A DNA stretch of 64,000 nucleotides from Chrysopilus asiliformis (Eukaryota > Arthropoda > Insecta > Diptera > Rhagionidae), in assembly GCA_964034945.1 (NCBI GenBank), contig OZ035962.1:100318284-100382283 (forward strand), read 5' to 3'. Made by a program: the position numbers and the translations under genes. Positions 33,941 to 45,890 of this stretch are shown in pieces. The notes under the pieces were generated by a model that had not been told where the DNA came from, did not search any database, and was given only the letters and a program-made list of their open reading frames with translations. Each line of letters opens with the position of its first letter. Position 1 is the first letter of the stretch.

Positions 33941-36900
33941 GTGAGAATAATCTATTTTTTTTGCGAAACCCGTTCGAAGACACGAAAGCAGCTGTTGAGG
34001 CTAGGATTCCTTGACAACAACCCACCCCAGACCCTGAGCTAACGCCGTGTTAAATGCAAGCGTGTCAGTCACGTGAATCCTGCCCACTGGATCAAGGGAG
34101 GACGTCAAAAGGCGCCCAGTTCAAAAGAATTAAATAATTTCGTCCTTCCTCTTCTCCGATCGCGAATGTTCATACATGTCCGGTGTCATAACAATTGATA
34201 CAGATTTCTTGTTCACCATAACTTAATAAATCTTATGAAATTACGCTTAATATAATTTATTGACTGAAAATATTAGAATAATTAAATTCTATTGTAATAA
34301 CTGATTTTCAAACTTCAATTTTGTTATTAAATAAAAATCAAAGTGAGATTTTATTATTTAATCGATGTCGATTCAATAATCTCGTAATAGAGTTTCGATC
34401 CTCTCAAGTCCTTCTAGCTATACAGTGATATACCATATACGATCATCGGCGATGGATATAGAATTTTATCTAACTGGATAGGTACTATATTGAACATAAC
34501 CTACTGTAGAGATTATGTCTAAGCAATCTGCATTTAACGAAAAATACTTTGGGAATCTTCTGCAAGATAAATCGAATGACGGGGTAAAGCGAATGATGAC
34601 AACAGCTAGTGATAATAATGTATTTTCATGCCATCTATCGACAATCGAATAGATATAATTTTACCACTATAGAAAAGGTATACGAATGTCACACCATCAT
34701 AGATTCCACTACATAAAATTTTAAAGACTCTGTCAGGTATTTTTACCTTGAACCAAAAATAATCTCCATAGCTCTTAATTATCCTATTGCTCTGCTAAAA
34801 CTGTACATACACCAATTTACCACCCCTTTCATCTTAGCAATTTTAAACATGAATCCTGCACAGTTTTCTCTTGCTTTACGTTGTCGACTATGTCGCCTTA
34901 TGTTGGCCTGTGTTCCTCTGCTGTTGATTACATCGAATTTGAATTAGAAATTCCAATCAGGAAATGATAATGATGATGACGGTAATTCTTCTCACTCTTT
35001 GTATCGAATCGTATCTATGAATATAGACAAAGATTTGTCCAAACTATGCTGGAATATCTATTCAATTCTTTAACAACATTGCATTATATTCATTACATAA
35101 ACGAATGGTAGATATGTTTGTTGAAAACAACTATAGAAATGTTTACAGGAAGACACGCGAGAAACAAATCGAAGAACAAGAAGAACACGAAGAAGATTCT
35201 AAAAACACCTTTCAAGAATTGGTTTTATTGCCCAATAGCGGATGTTGGATGTAGAGGATTTACTCAAAGATAACGCAATTTCATAGAAATCCCAGGTAGA
35301 TATCTGGATTACTTTTGGGGAAATTGAATGGAGGGAGCGAGGGCACATAGTCCGATTAAGGACGATTACTTTTTAAGGTGAGTATTTAAATGAAACAATG
35401 AGCGATTAACGACCAAAAAGTTAATCTGGCCCTTTAAATGTATCAATAATCTTTCGGAATGAATGCTTGAGCGCCAATTAAGAGCGATAGGACGAAAAAC
35501 GCCATAGATTCATTGCAATCAAAATTTAAGCTTAAAGCGAACACGTGCCGTACGCTTTTAGCTGATAAAGAGAATTTTTCCATTCTTAATTGGTAACATA
35601 AGTCAAAGTAATTAAAATTGGATTTAACTTATTTAGACCGTTTTGCGAAATTTATCATTACTGAATGTGAAACTCTATAAATATTTGTAGAATAATAGCA
35701 GGAGGTGTATATTTAACTTTTATCATATCTTCAGAACCTACATTGGGTGTTATTTAAATTATTTAAAAACATTACCAATGATTTTTAAGGTAAATAGGAG
35801 TGAAGAGTTCAGTTGAAATTGCGTAAACCATAATATAAGTGCAAAAATTTGCAAACGCCAAGAATTTTGATTAAATAAAGCCGTCAATAACGTTTAGGTG
35901 AGTAAAATTTAAAAAATTCTAGCCCGCAGATTTTTTTTGGATATCCATAAAAAATGAGGGGAGGGGAGGGAGATATGGATGACTGAATTGGAACACAAAC
36001 GAAACAACAAAATTTTATAGAAAGAAAATTTTTATTCGGATGAAAACCAAGGATAAAGTATTAATAGATATGCGGCACAGGCAAAATGTTTTAAACAAAA
36101 TGCGGCGCAGAGATTTAAATCAAGTCCCAAGCGAAAATTGACCTAATTATACGCGCTCTTCACATTCCATAAATAATGGCGACGGAAATTGTGAAACACG
36201 TGATGAAGACAAAAGAGCCGTATGTGAATTTTTTTGAATTTCGGATTAAACCGAATGCGACACAATGATTTAAATCAGGCATCATCAGCTAGTGGCTGGG
36301 CTGGCTCATCACACAGATTGGCTTTAACAGCGTGGCCACTATAATCGACCTTTTATTGTGTGCTGTAATGCTTGTGTGTTGCGGCTTTGGATCGCAGGAA
36401 TAAAACGAATCGTGCTTTGAGTTGGAATCGGTGCGTTATTAGCATGACGCGTTTCATTTTAAATCAGTTCGTGTCAAGCCATTGCCGTAGAAGGTTGTGT
36501 TTCATTGAACTGTATTTTAATTTGTAGTGGTTATAAATTTTGATTGTAAAGGGAGCGACAGTTACTTTGATGACCCCTGATTTAAATGTACAACAACCGC
36601 ATTTGATTTATTAATAAATGCAACCGCATACTTATAAATATAAATGTGCCGCAGGTCAAAGAATTTCCCGCATATATGCACCATAAGTAAATGTACGTTG
36701 AAAAAATATGCAGTAGGTGGAAAAATAAAATTTACAGCCATTCCCAGCCGAAAAAGAGTTCAAGACAAAAGTTTAGGCTTGTGAACGCCGGGGTCATATT
36801 CATAATTTCTGTTCCTACTAATCCATTCTGTGATGGGATCTTTTTTCTTATGAACATTTAAATGCAGAAAGCTATAATTGCATGTTCTAACAAATAACAC

Positions 36901-38643
36901 ATCGTTATTGTACTATTATTTACATAAATTTGTTACGCTCTTTGTTTGGACCATTTGTGTTTTTGAATTTAAAGAAAAAAATTATGCAAAACATTCAAAC
37001 ATCCGATTGAGATATTTACGAAAGAAACAAACAAATTCGGTGTCACTAACCATATATAGACATAAATTTCGGCTGAGGTATTTAAATTAAAACGTGTGAT
37101 TGGATGGTGTGGTATCACACTAATTCCGCTTTAGATCACATAATTTGTTTGCAAATGGCATTTGACAAAATTGAATACAAATACCTGGTCACATCAATCG
37201 GAGACCACACATTAGACGAGAGTATCATATGGAATTATTCGAACTTAAAATTCCATTGAAAGTCATGAGTAATCACTCAGATAGTTGCTGTTTTTTTTTC
37301 AAAGTATAAACGAAAAACACATGTAGTATTCGAATGTATAGACACTGTGATTATCTTGGCTGTCACATAAATTGTCTGTCCAGGAGGAATCAACCGCACT
37401 GACCGCAATACGAAATACGAAACACGAAATAAAATCACACATCGGATATTCACCAGAGTGAAACATATTTCTTACCTATTTTGAAATGGACGAAAACTTT
37501 AAGATTTGAGGTAGACCGCCGGCCTTTGGGGCATTTGGGGCCGACGGGCAAGGCCATGTATAATAGATACATGTATCTAAGTATCTCCAGATAAATCCAC
37601 ATTTCATTCGGGTAATCGTTGCCTAAATTTGGCATGTTAATGTCGGGTTTCGCCAAGAATGCTTATAGGAAGCTTCATAACTCTTTGAACTGGACAATAA
37701 TTAGGTATCACATCTTGAATGAAAAAGATTTCGACTGACGATCGTGATTTGGTCAAAGATGTTTTTCATTAGAAGTTTCTAGTAGTTCGATTGAGCGTGA
37801 AACATTAACATGCGATGGTATCTCATCTCCTCTCATCTCAACTCATCTGAGTAGATTTTAAGATTTTTGGGCGCAGTCCATAATCATAAATCATTGGATT
37901 AAAGATTCTTTGAAGGTTTTATTTTAAGTTGATTTCGCCTCATTTCTTTCTCGGGAATTGGAAATCCTCTGCATGATTAAATTGTTGGATTCTTATGTAG
38001 AATTAATATAAGTTCATCATTTAAATGCACGTTGGTTGTTAGTCGAAGCATTATTTTTGGAACAAAATTACAGTCTCACCTTCCATGATTGTACCATACC
38101 TACACTGATCGGTAGTGTCGAATAGTCAGTTTTATGCGGTATGACAGTTGCCAATTTGGTTAACTAACCATTTGATTCGAATTTAACTGAACTTGTAATC
38201 CGATGGAATTATTGATTGTCATATCGACTTTAATCTGGCCAATCAGATCTCTTTGTTATGATGGTGAATTAATACTTGTCTGAAATTGTACAACATCTTT
38301 TACTGATGATGATGGGCCGATCGTTTATCTGTTCGGGGAATTTCAGTTGATTTAACAAACACTTCCGTGCGGACTTAAAATTTCAAGACTGATTGTCCCG
38401 ATTAAAATAATAAATTGATCATACAGTTATGTTCAAAATTTCACTGCACATGTGGTCATTGGTTTATATCACAAAAAAATAATTTAGAAAAAGCTTTTGA
38501 AAAAATTTCTGTAAATATTTTACCAAAAACAAAGTTAAAAAATCAAAGTTAAAAAATCAAAATTTTTAATTATCACAACTTTTTTTCGCCTACAAGTAAA
38601 TAATAAAACGAAAATAAAAACATAAAAAAAAACTACAATATTG
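33941..38643. other. Unassigned stretch, no gene seen
   Basis: No motif-bearing frame. An imperfect palindrome GAGATTTTATTATTTAATCG/CGATTCAATAATCTC lies at about 34347-34386. A 45-codon frame at 34518-34655 has no match I recognise. The region is poor in the dispersed repeats seen elsewhere, which fits unique intergenic or intronic DNA. Confidence 0.45.
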
Positions 38644-38710
38644 CAAATACTGTATATGATGACAGACAAAATACAATCGTCAAATACTGTATATGATGAC
38701 AGACAAAATG
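38644..38710. repeat. 37-bp tandem duplication
   Basis: CAAATACTGTATATGATGAC followed by AGACAAAAT occurs at 38644 and again at 38681, giving two copies with a 37-bp period directly before repeat N2. Confidence 0.85.
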
Positions 38711-38719
38711 TACGGGGGT

Positions 38720-39235
38720 AGTCCGATTGGATTTTGATGTATGAATGAGTTATGTAGAATCATAATTTAAACAGATTTTACCCTAATAAAATTTTTAATA
38801 TAACTCACCGTTTTCGAGAAAATAGAAAAAACAATTCAAATTCTACGGGGGAGGGGGAAGGAGTGGTCCAACTGGATTCTGATGTATAGATAATTTATGT
38901 AAAATAATATTCTAAACACATTTTATCTTTATAATTTTTTCGATGCGAACAGTTTTCACGGTTTTCGAGAAAATTCTGAAAAACTGTTTTGTTAGTATGG
39001 GGGAGGGGGAAGGAGTGGTCCAATTTGGCTTGTTTAAGAACACAGCCTAGCCATTTACGAGAAATGTAGCTATTCAGAATTTCAAGTCTCCAGCTCAATC
39101 CTTTCGAAACTTATGGTGTTCACGGACAGACGGACAGACAGACAAACGGACAGACATATGAGCGGACATGCGGTAATCGGTAAGGCAAAGTTAATATACC
39201 ATTTGGTTTCACCATACAGGTATAAAAACTATGGT
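38720..39235 (-). repeat. Dispersed repeat family N, copy N2, with a family A terminus
   Basis: Three blocks with GATGTAT, TTCTAAACACATTTTA, GTTTTCGAGAAAAT and GGGGGAGGGGGAAGGAGTGG. They are followed by AGAATTTCAAGTCTCCAGCTC, a CGGACAGACGGACAGACAGA run, and the family A end GGTAAGGCAAAGTTAATATA...TTTGGTTTCACCATAC. The shared end shows that N and A are related or have exchanged ends. Confidence 0.7.
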
Positions 39236-42200
39236 TCATACAGCAAAACTGTTAGATTCGGAAACAAAAATTACAATAATACAACACTTTTTTGATGAAA
39301 ATAATACATTCCAAAAGTTTTAGAAATTGGTTTTTTAGATACGTCATCAAGAAAACTGAATTTTTCAACCTAAAATTAAAATCATAACTTTTGTAATTTG
39401 CTTCACTGATTTTGATACGTTACGGAAAATTTCCCTTCATATCTAAACTAAGTATGATTAATAATTTTTTTTATCTTCATAAAGATATAAATAAAGTAGA
39501 GGTAACTTCTCGACAAGAATTTTTCATGCTAATCAAATTCAATGGACGTGTATATTAAGAACATAAGGGTAAAACTAAATTCGCATCCAATTAATAAAAG
39601 CTGTCAGAAATTAAGGGCAGATAAAGAAAAACAAACTCACAACAAGACGCCTCCGTACATCATTATCAGTCCGATTAATAATCCTTTCAAAACTTCTTAT
39701 GGCGGTGGAAAACACCTTTTCTCGTCCGGGTTATATGCTTACCTTTTCATAATAACACCATCAAAAGTGGAATAGTCTTTATGTATATTAATATGTATAT
39801 ATGTAGTAGCATAAGATTATGTATAGTTATCAATCTAAAAATATCAGATGTATTCCTATCTAAATTTTGTATCTCTTCTGTATAGTTACACCCACCTACC
39901 TATCCACCTGTATATAAAAATTATATCCAACACGATGCCATGTTGCTGGAGGGAAAACTTTTGATAGACCATACCTTATCCAAATTAACCTGACACAACG
40001 AACCCGTTAAGCAGTTTATTAGCACCAAACAATAAACCCTGACCTTCTTCTGTTCATTTTCTTATAATTTTCTCCTTGACACCCCGAAAAGAATCTGGTG
40101 AGTGAGAATGAACGTCGTCATCGTCACCGCGTCTATACTTGGTACCGCTGTACAACTCAGTCAGTATTTTTTAACCCGTTTTCCCATCCTAAAAATTTTC
40201 CCGTATTACAAAAACGCGTAGCTAAATGAAATGAGAATCATACTGAGAGGGATATTCTCCTTCTTCGTCCTTTTCCTTCAAATATGCGAACATAAGCCTT
40301 AAGTACTCGTACACCATCGGGGCGAGCAAAATTTGGGATGAGAAAATTATCCCATCAGGATATACTCTGGAAGCACTCCAGGAACTTGCTTGCAGCAGGA
40401 TCCAAAGCTCAGTTTTTTACTACATGATGGTGTTACGATATTCTCATGTTTTTGTTCGGCGCACCGTTTTAGAGTTAAAGGAAAACTTCCTTAAATTGAA
40501 AGGACAAGAAGGACACAAAAGTTCTTAATTAAAACATTTTCACATAACTCTAATGTAAAGCTGCCGTAATAAATTTTGACGTTAAATGGAAAAGGGTTGA
40601 TGGTTGGCGGCCTTCGCCACTTCTTCAATATTCGTGTTACTCACTCCCTTCCCGTCCTCCCCCATCGTTTTAAACGGGATCGTATCTTTTATGAAACTGT
40701 CTATGTTGTCGCTGACACCATCTTCTATTCTTAAGGAAAAGCTCAGGGTTTTCGTCTACCCGTCCCTAAACTTCTCGCCGTCTACATGAAATTATTGTTC
40801 TTGCTGCTGGTAGCTGTTCTAGCATATAGACTGCTTGCTATAAGAAAGAAGCAAGAAATCGCTTTTGTTAGTGTGAAATGTGAAGATTAAAGGAAACTTT
40901 GATTTTGAATGGTGAAATTTTTTGGTCGTAAACAGAGTAATATTGCAAAAGAAATTAAACTTTCTTCGTTACAAGTCGGTGTAGCAGTCGTACACTTTTT
41001 ACTGCATTTGTACTCATATTTTCTAAGAAGAGGGGAAAAATGTAATTTATCCTTTGTGAAAGAGGAAAACTGCAAAAGAAATAATACTTAGTTTTATTAA
41101 AGTTGAAATCTGTGCGGTGTGTTTTTTTTTTGTGTGTGTGTTTTCGAGATCCTTTTTTCATTCACCATTTAAGAGATAGAGTATTCCAATAAGATTCAAG
41201 TAAAGGACGCAGATGCGTCGTCTTTCATGATTTATATTCTAGCCTTCATATTAATCACATATGGCCACACAAGTCACCCCTCAATAGCTGTCACTTGCAA
41301 AAGTTATGTTTGAGTTTTCCTTTTTTACTAACCAATTTGACTCACACGGTGGACGTCTGCTTTAAGGTTTTTTTCTGGTTTTCTCCATTCCAGTCACAAA
41401 ATTTAATAATGTGCACATCGAATCAACTTGAATGGCAATCTTGGATTCTAACTTTTTCTTCCATTTGCTACTTTGCTGTTTTCATTTTCGTTAAATATTC
41501 TGTAGCGGTTCTTTTATTATTTATATGTACGTAATAACGGAAGCCAATTTTTCTTAAATAATTGCAAATAACTCCATTCATTGAATTTTTCAAATAGAAG
41601 TTGCCTACCTGTACCATCCTATTTTAGATTGTTAATAATGCCACCACATCATTCTATTCTAAGTAAAACCACAATTATGGTATATGGACACAAAACTTCT
41701 TCCATATTCTTCATAGATTCGTATGGTGTTGAAATATCAAATATTTCTATCCAGTCGTAATGTCGCATCCAGGGTCCGTTCCTCGTCTTAATTTAAATTG
41801 TATTTTAAAACTAATCTCCAAGAAAACTTAGACATGTCCGTAAAAGTACAACTCACATTGGGAAGCTGCGAAGTTTCGTTGTTCACTGGATTTCCTCATC
41901 CGAAAGTTGCAATTGCCAAAAAAATTCAAAAGTACAAATCTCCAAAGTTGGTCGAATTAAATTTTGATTAGGAAACTAGAAAAGTTTGTTTAGCTTTTCA
42001 GGGAGAAAATTTTTCTCAAGGAAATTAAACATGTTTTTATTTTCTCGACAAATTCCTACAAATCGATCCGTGGCGTCCTTAAATTGTGATTCTGTTAAAA
42101 TTTCTTCTCCGCGGCTGCACCTACGACTGTGATATCAGTATATGCTGCTGCAGAGATGTAAAATATTAGAAAACCTTAATTGGAGATGGCCAATTTTCGC

Positions 42201-42299
42201 TTTGGGAATGAAAAAATTACAAACAAGTTAGCGGCTATTCATGAAATACAACCTTTATTAATTGGCGAGTCTGCAACAATGTGAAGGTGGTATTAAATC
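39236..42299. other. Unassigned stretch, no gene seen
   Basis: Several 60-80-codon frames without motifs. A TTCGGTTT/poly-T-rich part near 41100-41160. No inverted-repeat element, splice-flanked frame or tandem array was recognised. Confidence 0.45.
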
Positions 42300-42745
42300 T
42301 CTTACAACACATAAAAAAAAACTACAATTGCGGGGGGGCCAATCTCTATGGAGAATAGGGAGGGCAGAAAAAAAATATTTATGAAATAAATCCATTGGTC
42401 TGGGAGAGGGGGTACCAGAAGTGGTTCGTTTGGATTTAGATGTATAGAACGATTATGCACCGTTGCACCGTTTTCGAGAAAATAGGAAAAAAGTACTCGA
42501 TTTGTATTGGGGAGGGGGAAGCAGTGCTTCAACTGGATTTTGATGTATGAGTGAGTTATGTAAAATTCTATTCTAAACACATTTTATCTTAATAAATTCT
42601 TCGATACGACTCACTGTTTTTGAGGAAATTGCAAAATACTATTTCATTTGTACAGGGGAGGGACGAAGGAATGGCCCAATTTTGCCGATTCAAGAACTTA
42701 GCCTTCCTATTTACGAGAAACGCAACTGCAAAAAAATTTTGGTCC
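42300..42745 (+). repeat. Dispersed repeat family N, copy N3
   Basis: Blocks with GGGGGAGGGGGAAGCAGTG-type runs, AACTGGATTTTGATGTATGA, GAGTTATGTAAAATTCTATT, CTAAACACATTTTATCTTAA and CTATTTACGAGAAACG, in the same order as N2. Confidence 0.65.
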
Positions 42746-42948
42746 CTGTTTTTGTTAAAAAAGTATTGAAAACGGCGTTATTAAATAAAATTTCAAAAAA
42801 TTATTAAATTTACGAAAAAAAAATCCTCTCACTGTGTATGCAAAGTTTCAAGAAAAATTCTCTCAATGTATATGCAAAGTCTGAAAACAATTAGATTTTC
42901 AGTTTTACTTAGCAAAAAAAGCGTTACTTTTTCTAAAAATCAGTGTAA

Positions 42949-43230
42949 GGCCCCGTGTACACTTGCAATTTTTTCTTGAATTTTCCAGCGAATTTCGTTC
43001 AGAATTTACTCTGCGAATTATAATTATCTATCGCAAAATAAATTCACTTAGCAAAAGTTGTCAAAATTTTAAGATATTCCAGTAGTTTTATATGAAAAAA
43101 TTTGAGATCGGGAGACTTTGAGAAACAAATTTCGGGATTTTGTATCGTAGTGTGAACGGTTGTGAAACGTGAATTGAGTGTCGAAGAATCAAATTCACGG
43201 AATATATAGTGTCAGATGTAAATGGAGCCT
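42949..43230. mobile_element. MITE C1, 282 bp, TAA target
   Basis: Ends GGCCCCGTGTACACTTGCAA and ...GTCAGATGTAAATGGAGCCT are degenerate inverted repeats. TAA stands at 42946-42948 and 43231-43233. The interior has GCGAATTTCGTTCAGAATTT and its approximate complement. Copies C2 (58025) and C3 (63751) share the same ends. No coding capacity. Confidence 0.68.
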
Positions 43231-44814
43231 TAAAATAATTTGAATAATATTGGAAGGTTTTTCAATCCTTCAAAATTCCTCCAAAACTGTGGTTTTATTT
43301 AAATTCATTTAAATTTATTAAAATTTTTCGATCTAACAATGTCCAATTAAATAAATTTGAAGTCTGCATTTAACTTACATTATAGAAGTCTTAAAAACCG
43401 TATGAATTTATTTAACACCCCAATCAAGTTATATCTAGTCTCATCTTTGGATTGTATCTTTAACATCAAACAGCGATAAGAGCATTAGTCGAACTTAGAC
43501 TAAACGGAGTCCAGCCAATATTCGAAACCTGCCTAAAGTTGGTATACATCTATGTCCATTTGAGTAACATAACCGATAGTCAATTGTAATAGCTAAACTA
43601 CTCCTATTCCCGAACAACAGATCAACACCGAATCTGTATATATGGACTCTATGGCAAAGTTTTGTTTGTTATCCGAAAAGGGCCGAGCATGACAAATGCA
43701 TCGAAGATGAAAACTACATTTTCTATCTTATTCCTGTCTGAATGTCTGCATAACTGCAAACAGATCACGAGTTTTGTTTCCATGTTTCCATGATTCCTTG
43801 GCTAGATTGTTTGTCGAGAGCTACCACTACGGGGAGTATCTACTGAACTACTGTCCAGCAAAGATAAGTTTTCCATGTGAAGTCAGTGGCAGAGACGGAT
43901 ATGCGGGGTAATTGGAATGATTTGGTATGCCCAGTCCATCCCGAAGTACTTTCATTATGTTTTATTCATGTCAACATGAATTCCCAAACAGGAACAATTG
44001 TCCTACCAGCCACTTGCATCATTGATGTCACTACTAGTATGTGATGCTTTTGGTTTGATCATATCAATATGGTTTTAGTTATAGGATTCCTTCTTTCTTC
44101 CTTCTTCACGTTCCTTAGTGGTTTTCTGATAGTTATGCGATTTTATTATTTTCCCATTTTCCTGTTTTACGACTTCTGTATGAACTCGCGTCTATCTAGG
44201 CTCCCGGTGCAATTATAATTTCTTGCCTTGGATAAGTTTTCTATTTTTCTTTAGTTTCTTGCTCTTCGTGAATTTCCCTTCGGTTCGATGTGTGTGTGTT
44301 GTTTTTTTTGGGTTGAAATTTTCAGATTTGCGTATGTATGGCAAGAACCCTAAAAGAAAATGTTCAATTTCAGAGTGAAAAACCGGAATGGATTTTCTTT
44401 AGCCATGCGGCTTCATTTTGAATGCGTAATTGTGCGCGTGCATTGTTTAATAGAATAAATTATATATTTTATTAGGAGACATAAATTTATACGTTTTATG
44501 TCCATTGAATAGTAGCGAATCTCTAAACGATTTCTTAAGCTATTATTTTTTTCTTGTCCCTAGAGCAAAATGGTTGAAGTAAATTCATTCAGAAAGAGCG
44601 AATTATAAATCAATTTATTGGGTCGGATTCTTCGGAATATTTATGCAACAGTTTAGTATTAAACATTTATTATGGTTTTATAAGTCGTAAATATTATTCC
44701 CTTCTGAAATAAGAAAAGCCATCACAATGGCATAAAATAACTATACGGAAATGAAATGAGTTCCGCAAAAATAAATTAGTCTTTAGTATTGTATATTAAT
44801 TTTTGTGTAATAAA
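43231..44814. other. Unassigned stretch, no gene seen
   Basis: Mostly non-repetitive AT-rich DNA with a TGTGTGTGTG run near 44290. No coding or element signature found. Confidence 0.45.
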
Positions 44815-45165
44815 TAATTTTTTATTAAAAAACATATTTTTTTATTAAAATAATTTATTTATAAATATTTTTTTCAAATATCTGGAGAACCGTTAGAGAT
44901 AAAAAAAACCGTAAAGTAAAAAATGTGGAAAATTTTATATCCTTTAAATTTTCTTATACTCATTTTTTCCTAAAACCGCAAAGGTTTTTGTAACACTTAT
45001 TTACAAAAAATTTCAAGTCGCTAGGTCAACGCATTCTCGCGTTTTTAAGATACATATAACGCACAAACCGACAGACAAATGCACGGACATCCTCATAATT
45101 TTGCCTGAAACGGATTTTGGTCTCCGTCATTAATACAATACTTTCCCTGTGTAGAAGAGGAAAAT
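44815..45165 (-). repeat. Dispersed repeat family J, copy J1
   Basis: Inverted relative to J2. Contains AAATATCTGGAGAACCGTTA, an empty CTCTAACGG site (complement), CAAAAAATTTCAAGTCGCTA, GGTCAACGCATTCTCGCGTT, the CCGACAGACAAATGCACGGA run, and TACAATACTTTCCC at the outer edge. It serves as an empty-site control for the MITE B1 insertion in J3. Confidence 0.62.
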
Positions 45166-45249
45166 AAAAAGTCAGTAAAAATTAAATTATTTTTGACGCA
45201 TTTTGTCGATGCGTGATGCGTGGAAAACGGTTTCCTTGCATTATAGATA

Positions 45250-45730
45250 TAAGAATCGTATTCAGCGAACCCCAAAACCCGCAAAATAGATTTTTTTCCG
45301 GAAAATTTGAGGAGAAGGATAATCGTTATCCTTACAGGACCTTCCGTTATCCTTACAGACTTTTTAACGACAGATTCGGATTCAGCGACCCCAAAAACCC
45401 CCAGAATAGATTTTTTTCCAGAAAATTTGGAGAAAAGGATAATCACGTTATCCTTACAGGACCTTCCGTTATCCTTACAGACTTTTTAATGGCAGATTCG
45501 GATTCAGCGACCTCAAAAACCCCCAGAATAGATTTTTTTCCGGAAAATTTGGAGAAAAGGGGATAATCACGTTATCCTCACAGGACCTTCCGTTATCCTT
45601 ACTGACTTTTTAATGACAGATTCGGATTCAGCGACGCCAAAAACCCCCAGGATAGATTTTTTTCCGGAAAATTTGGAGAAAAGGATCATCACGTTATCCT
45701 TACAGGACCTTCCCTTATCCTTACAAGGAC
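45250..45730. repeat. Minisatellite, about four units of about 122 bp
   Basis: Units start TTCAGCGA-CCCAAAAACCC at 45261, 45381, 45503 and 45627 (spacings 120, 122, 124). Each includes TAGATTTTTTTCCGGAAAAT, TTGGAGAAAAGGATAATCAC, and twice GTTATCCTTACAG. Several frames on both strands stay open for 60-117 codons, only because the unit lacks stops there. No known protein matches. Confidence 0.85.
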
Positions 45731-45890
45731 GAAGTAAAGAAAATATTGTATTGTCATCGGACTTATATAAGTGTACAAAATTTCAAGTGAATCGGATGAG
45801 GGGAAGTGGGTCAAAATTTGATTGCAAGATTGATCTGACAGCCAGACAAACAGACAGACACGAATGCAAGCTAAATAAAAGCTTTTAAAA
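45731..45890 (+). repeat. Solo AAATTTCAAGT/GACA module
   Basis: AAGAAAATATTGTATTGTCA resembles the outer edge of family J. It is followed by ACAAAATTTCAAGTGAATCGG, a spacer and CAGCCAGACAAACAGACAGA. This is the same order of parts seen in families A, J, M and N. Confidence 0.5.

Noticed and set aside
34518..34655. 45-codon frame MSKQSAFNEKYFGN...
   Set aside because: Length is expected by chance, with no splice signals or motif.
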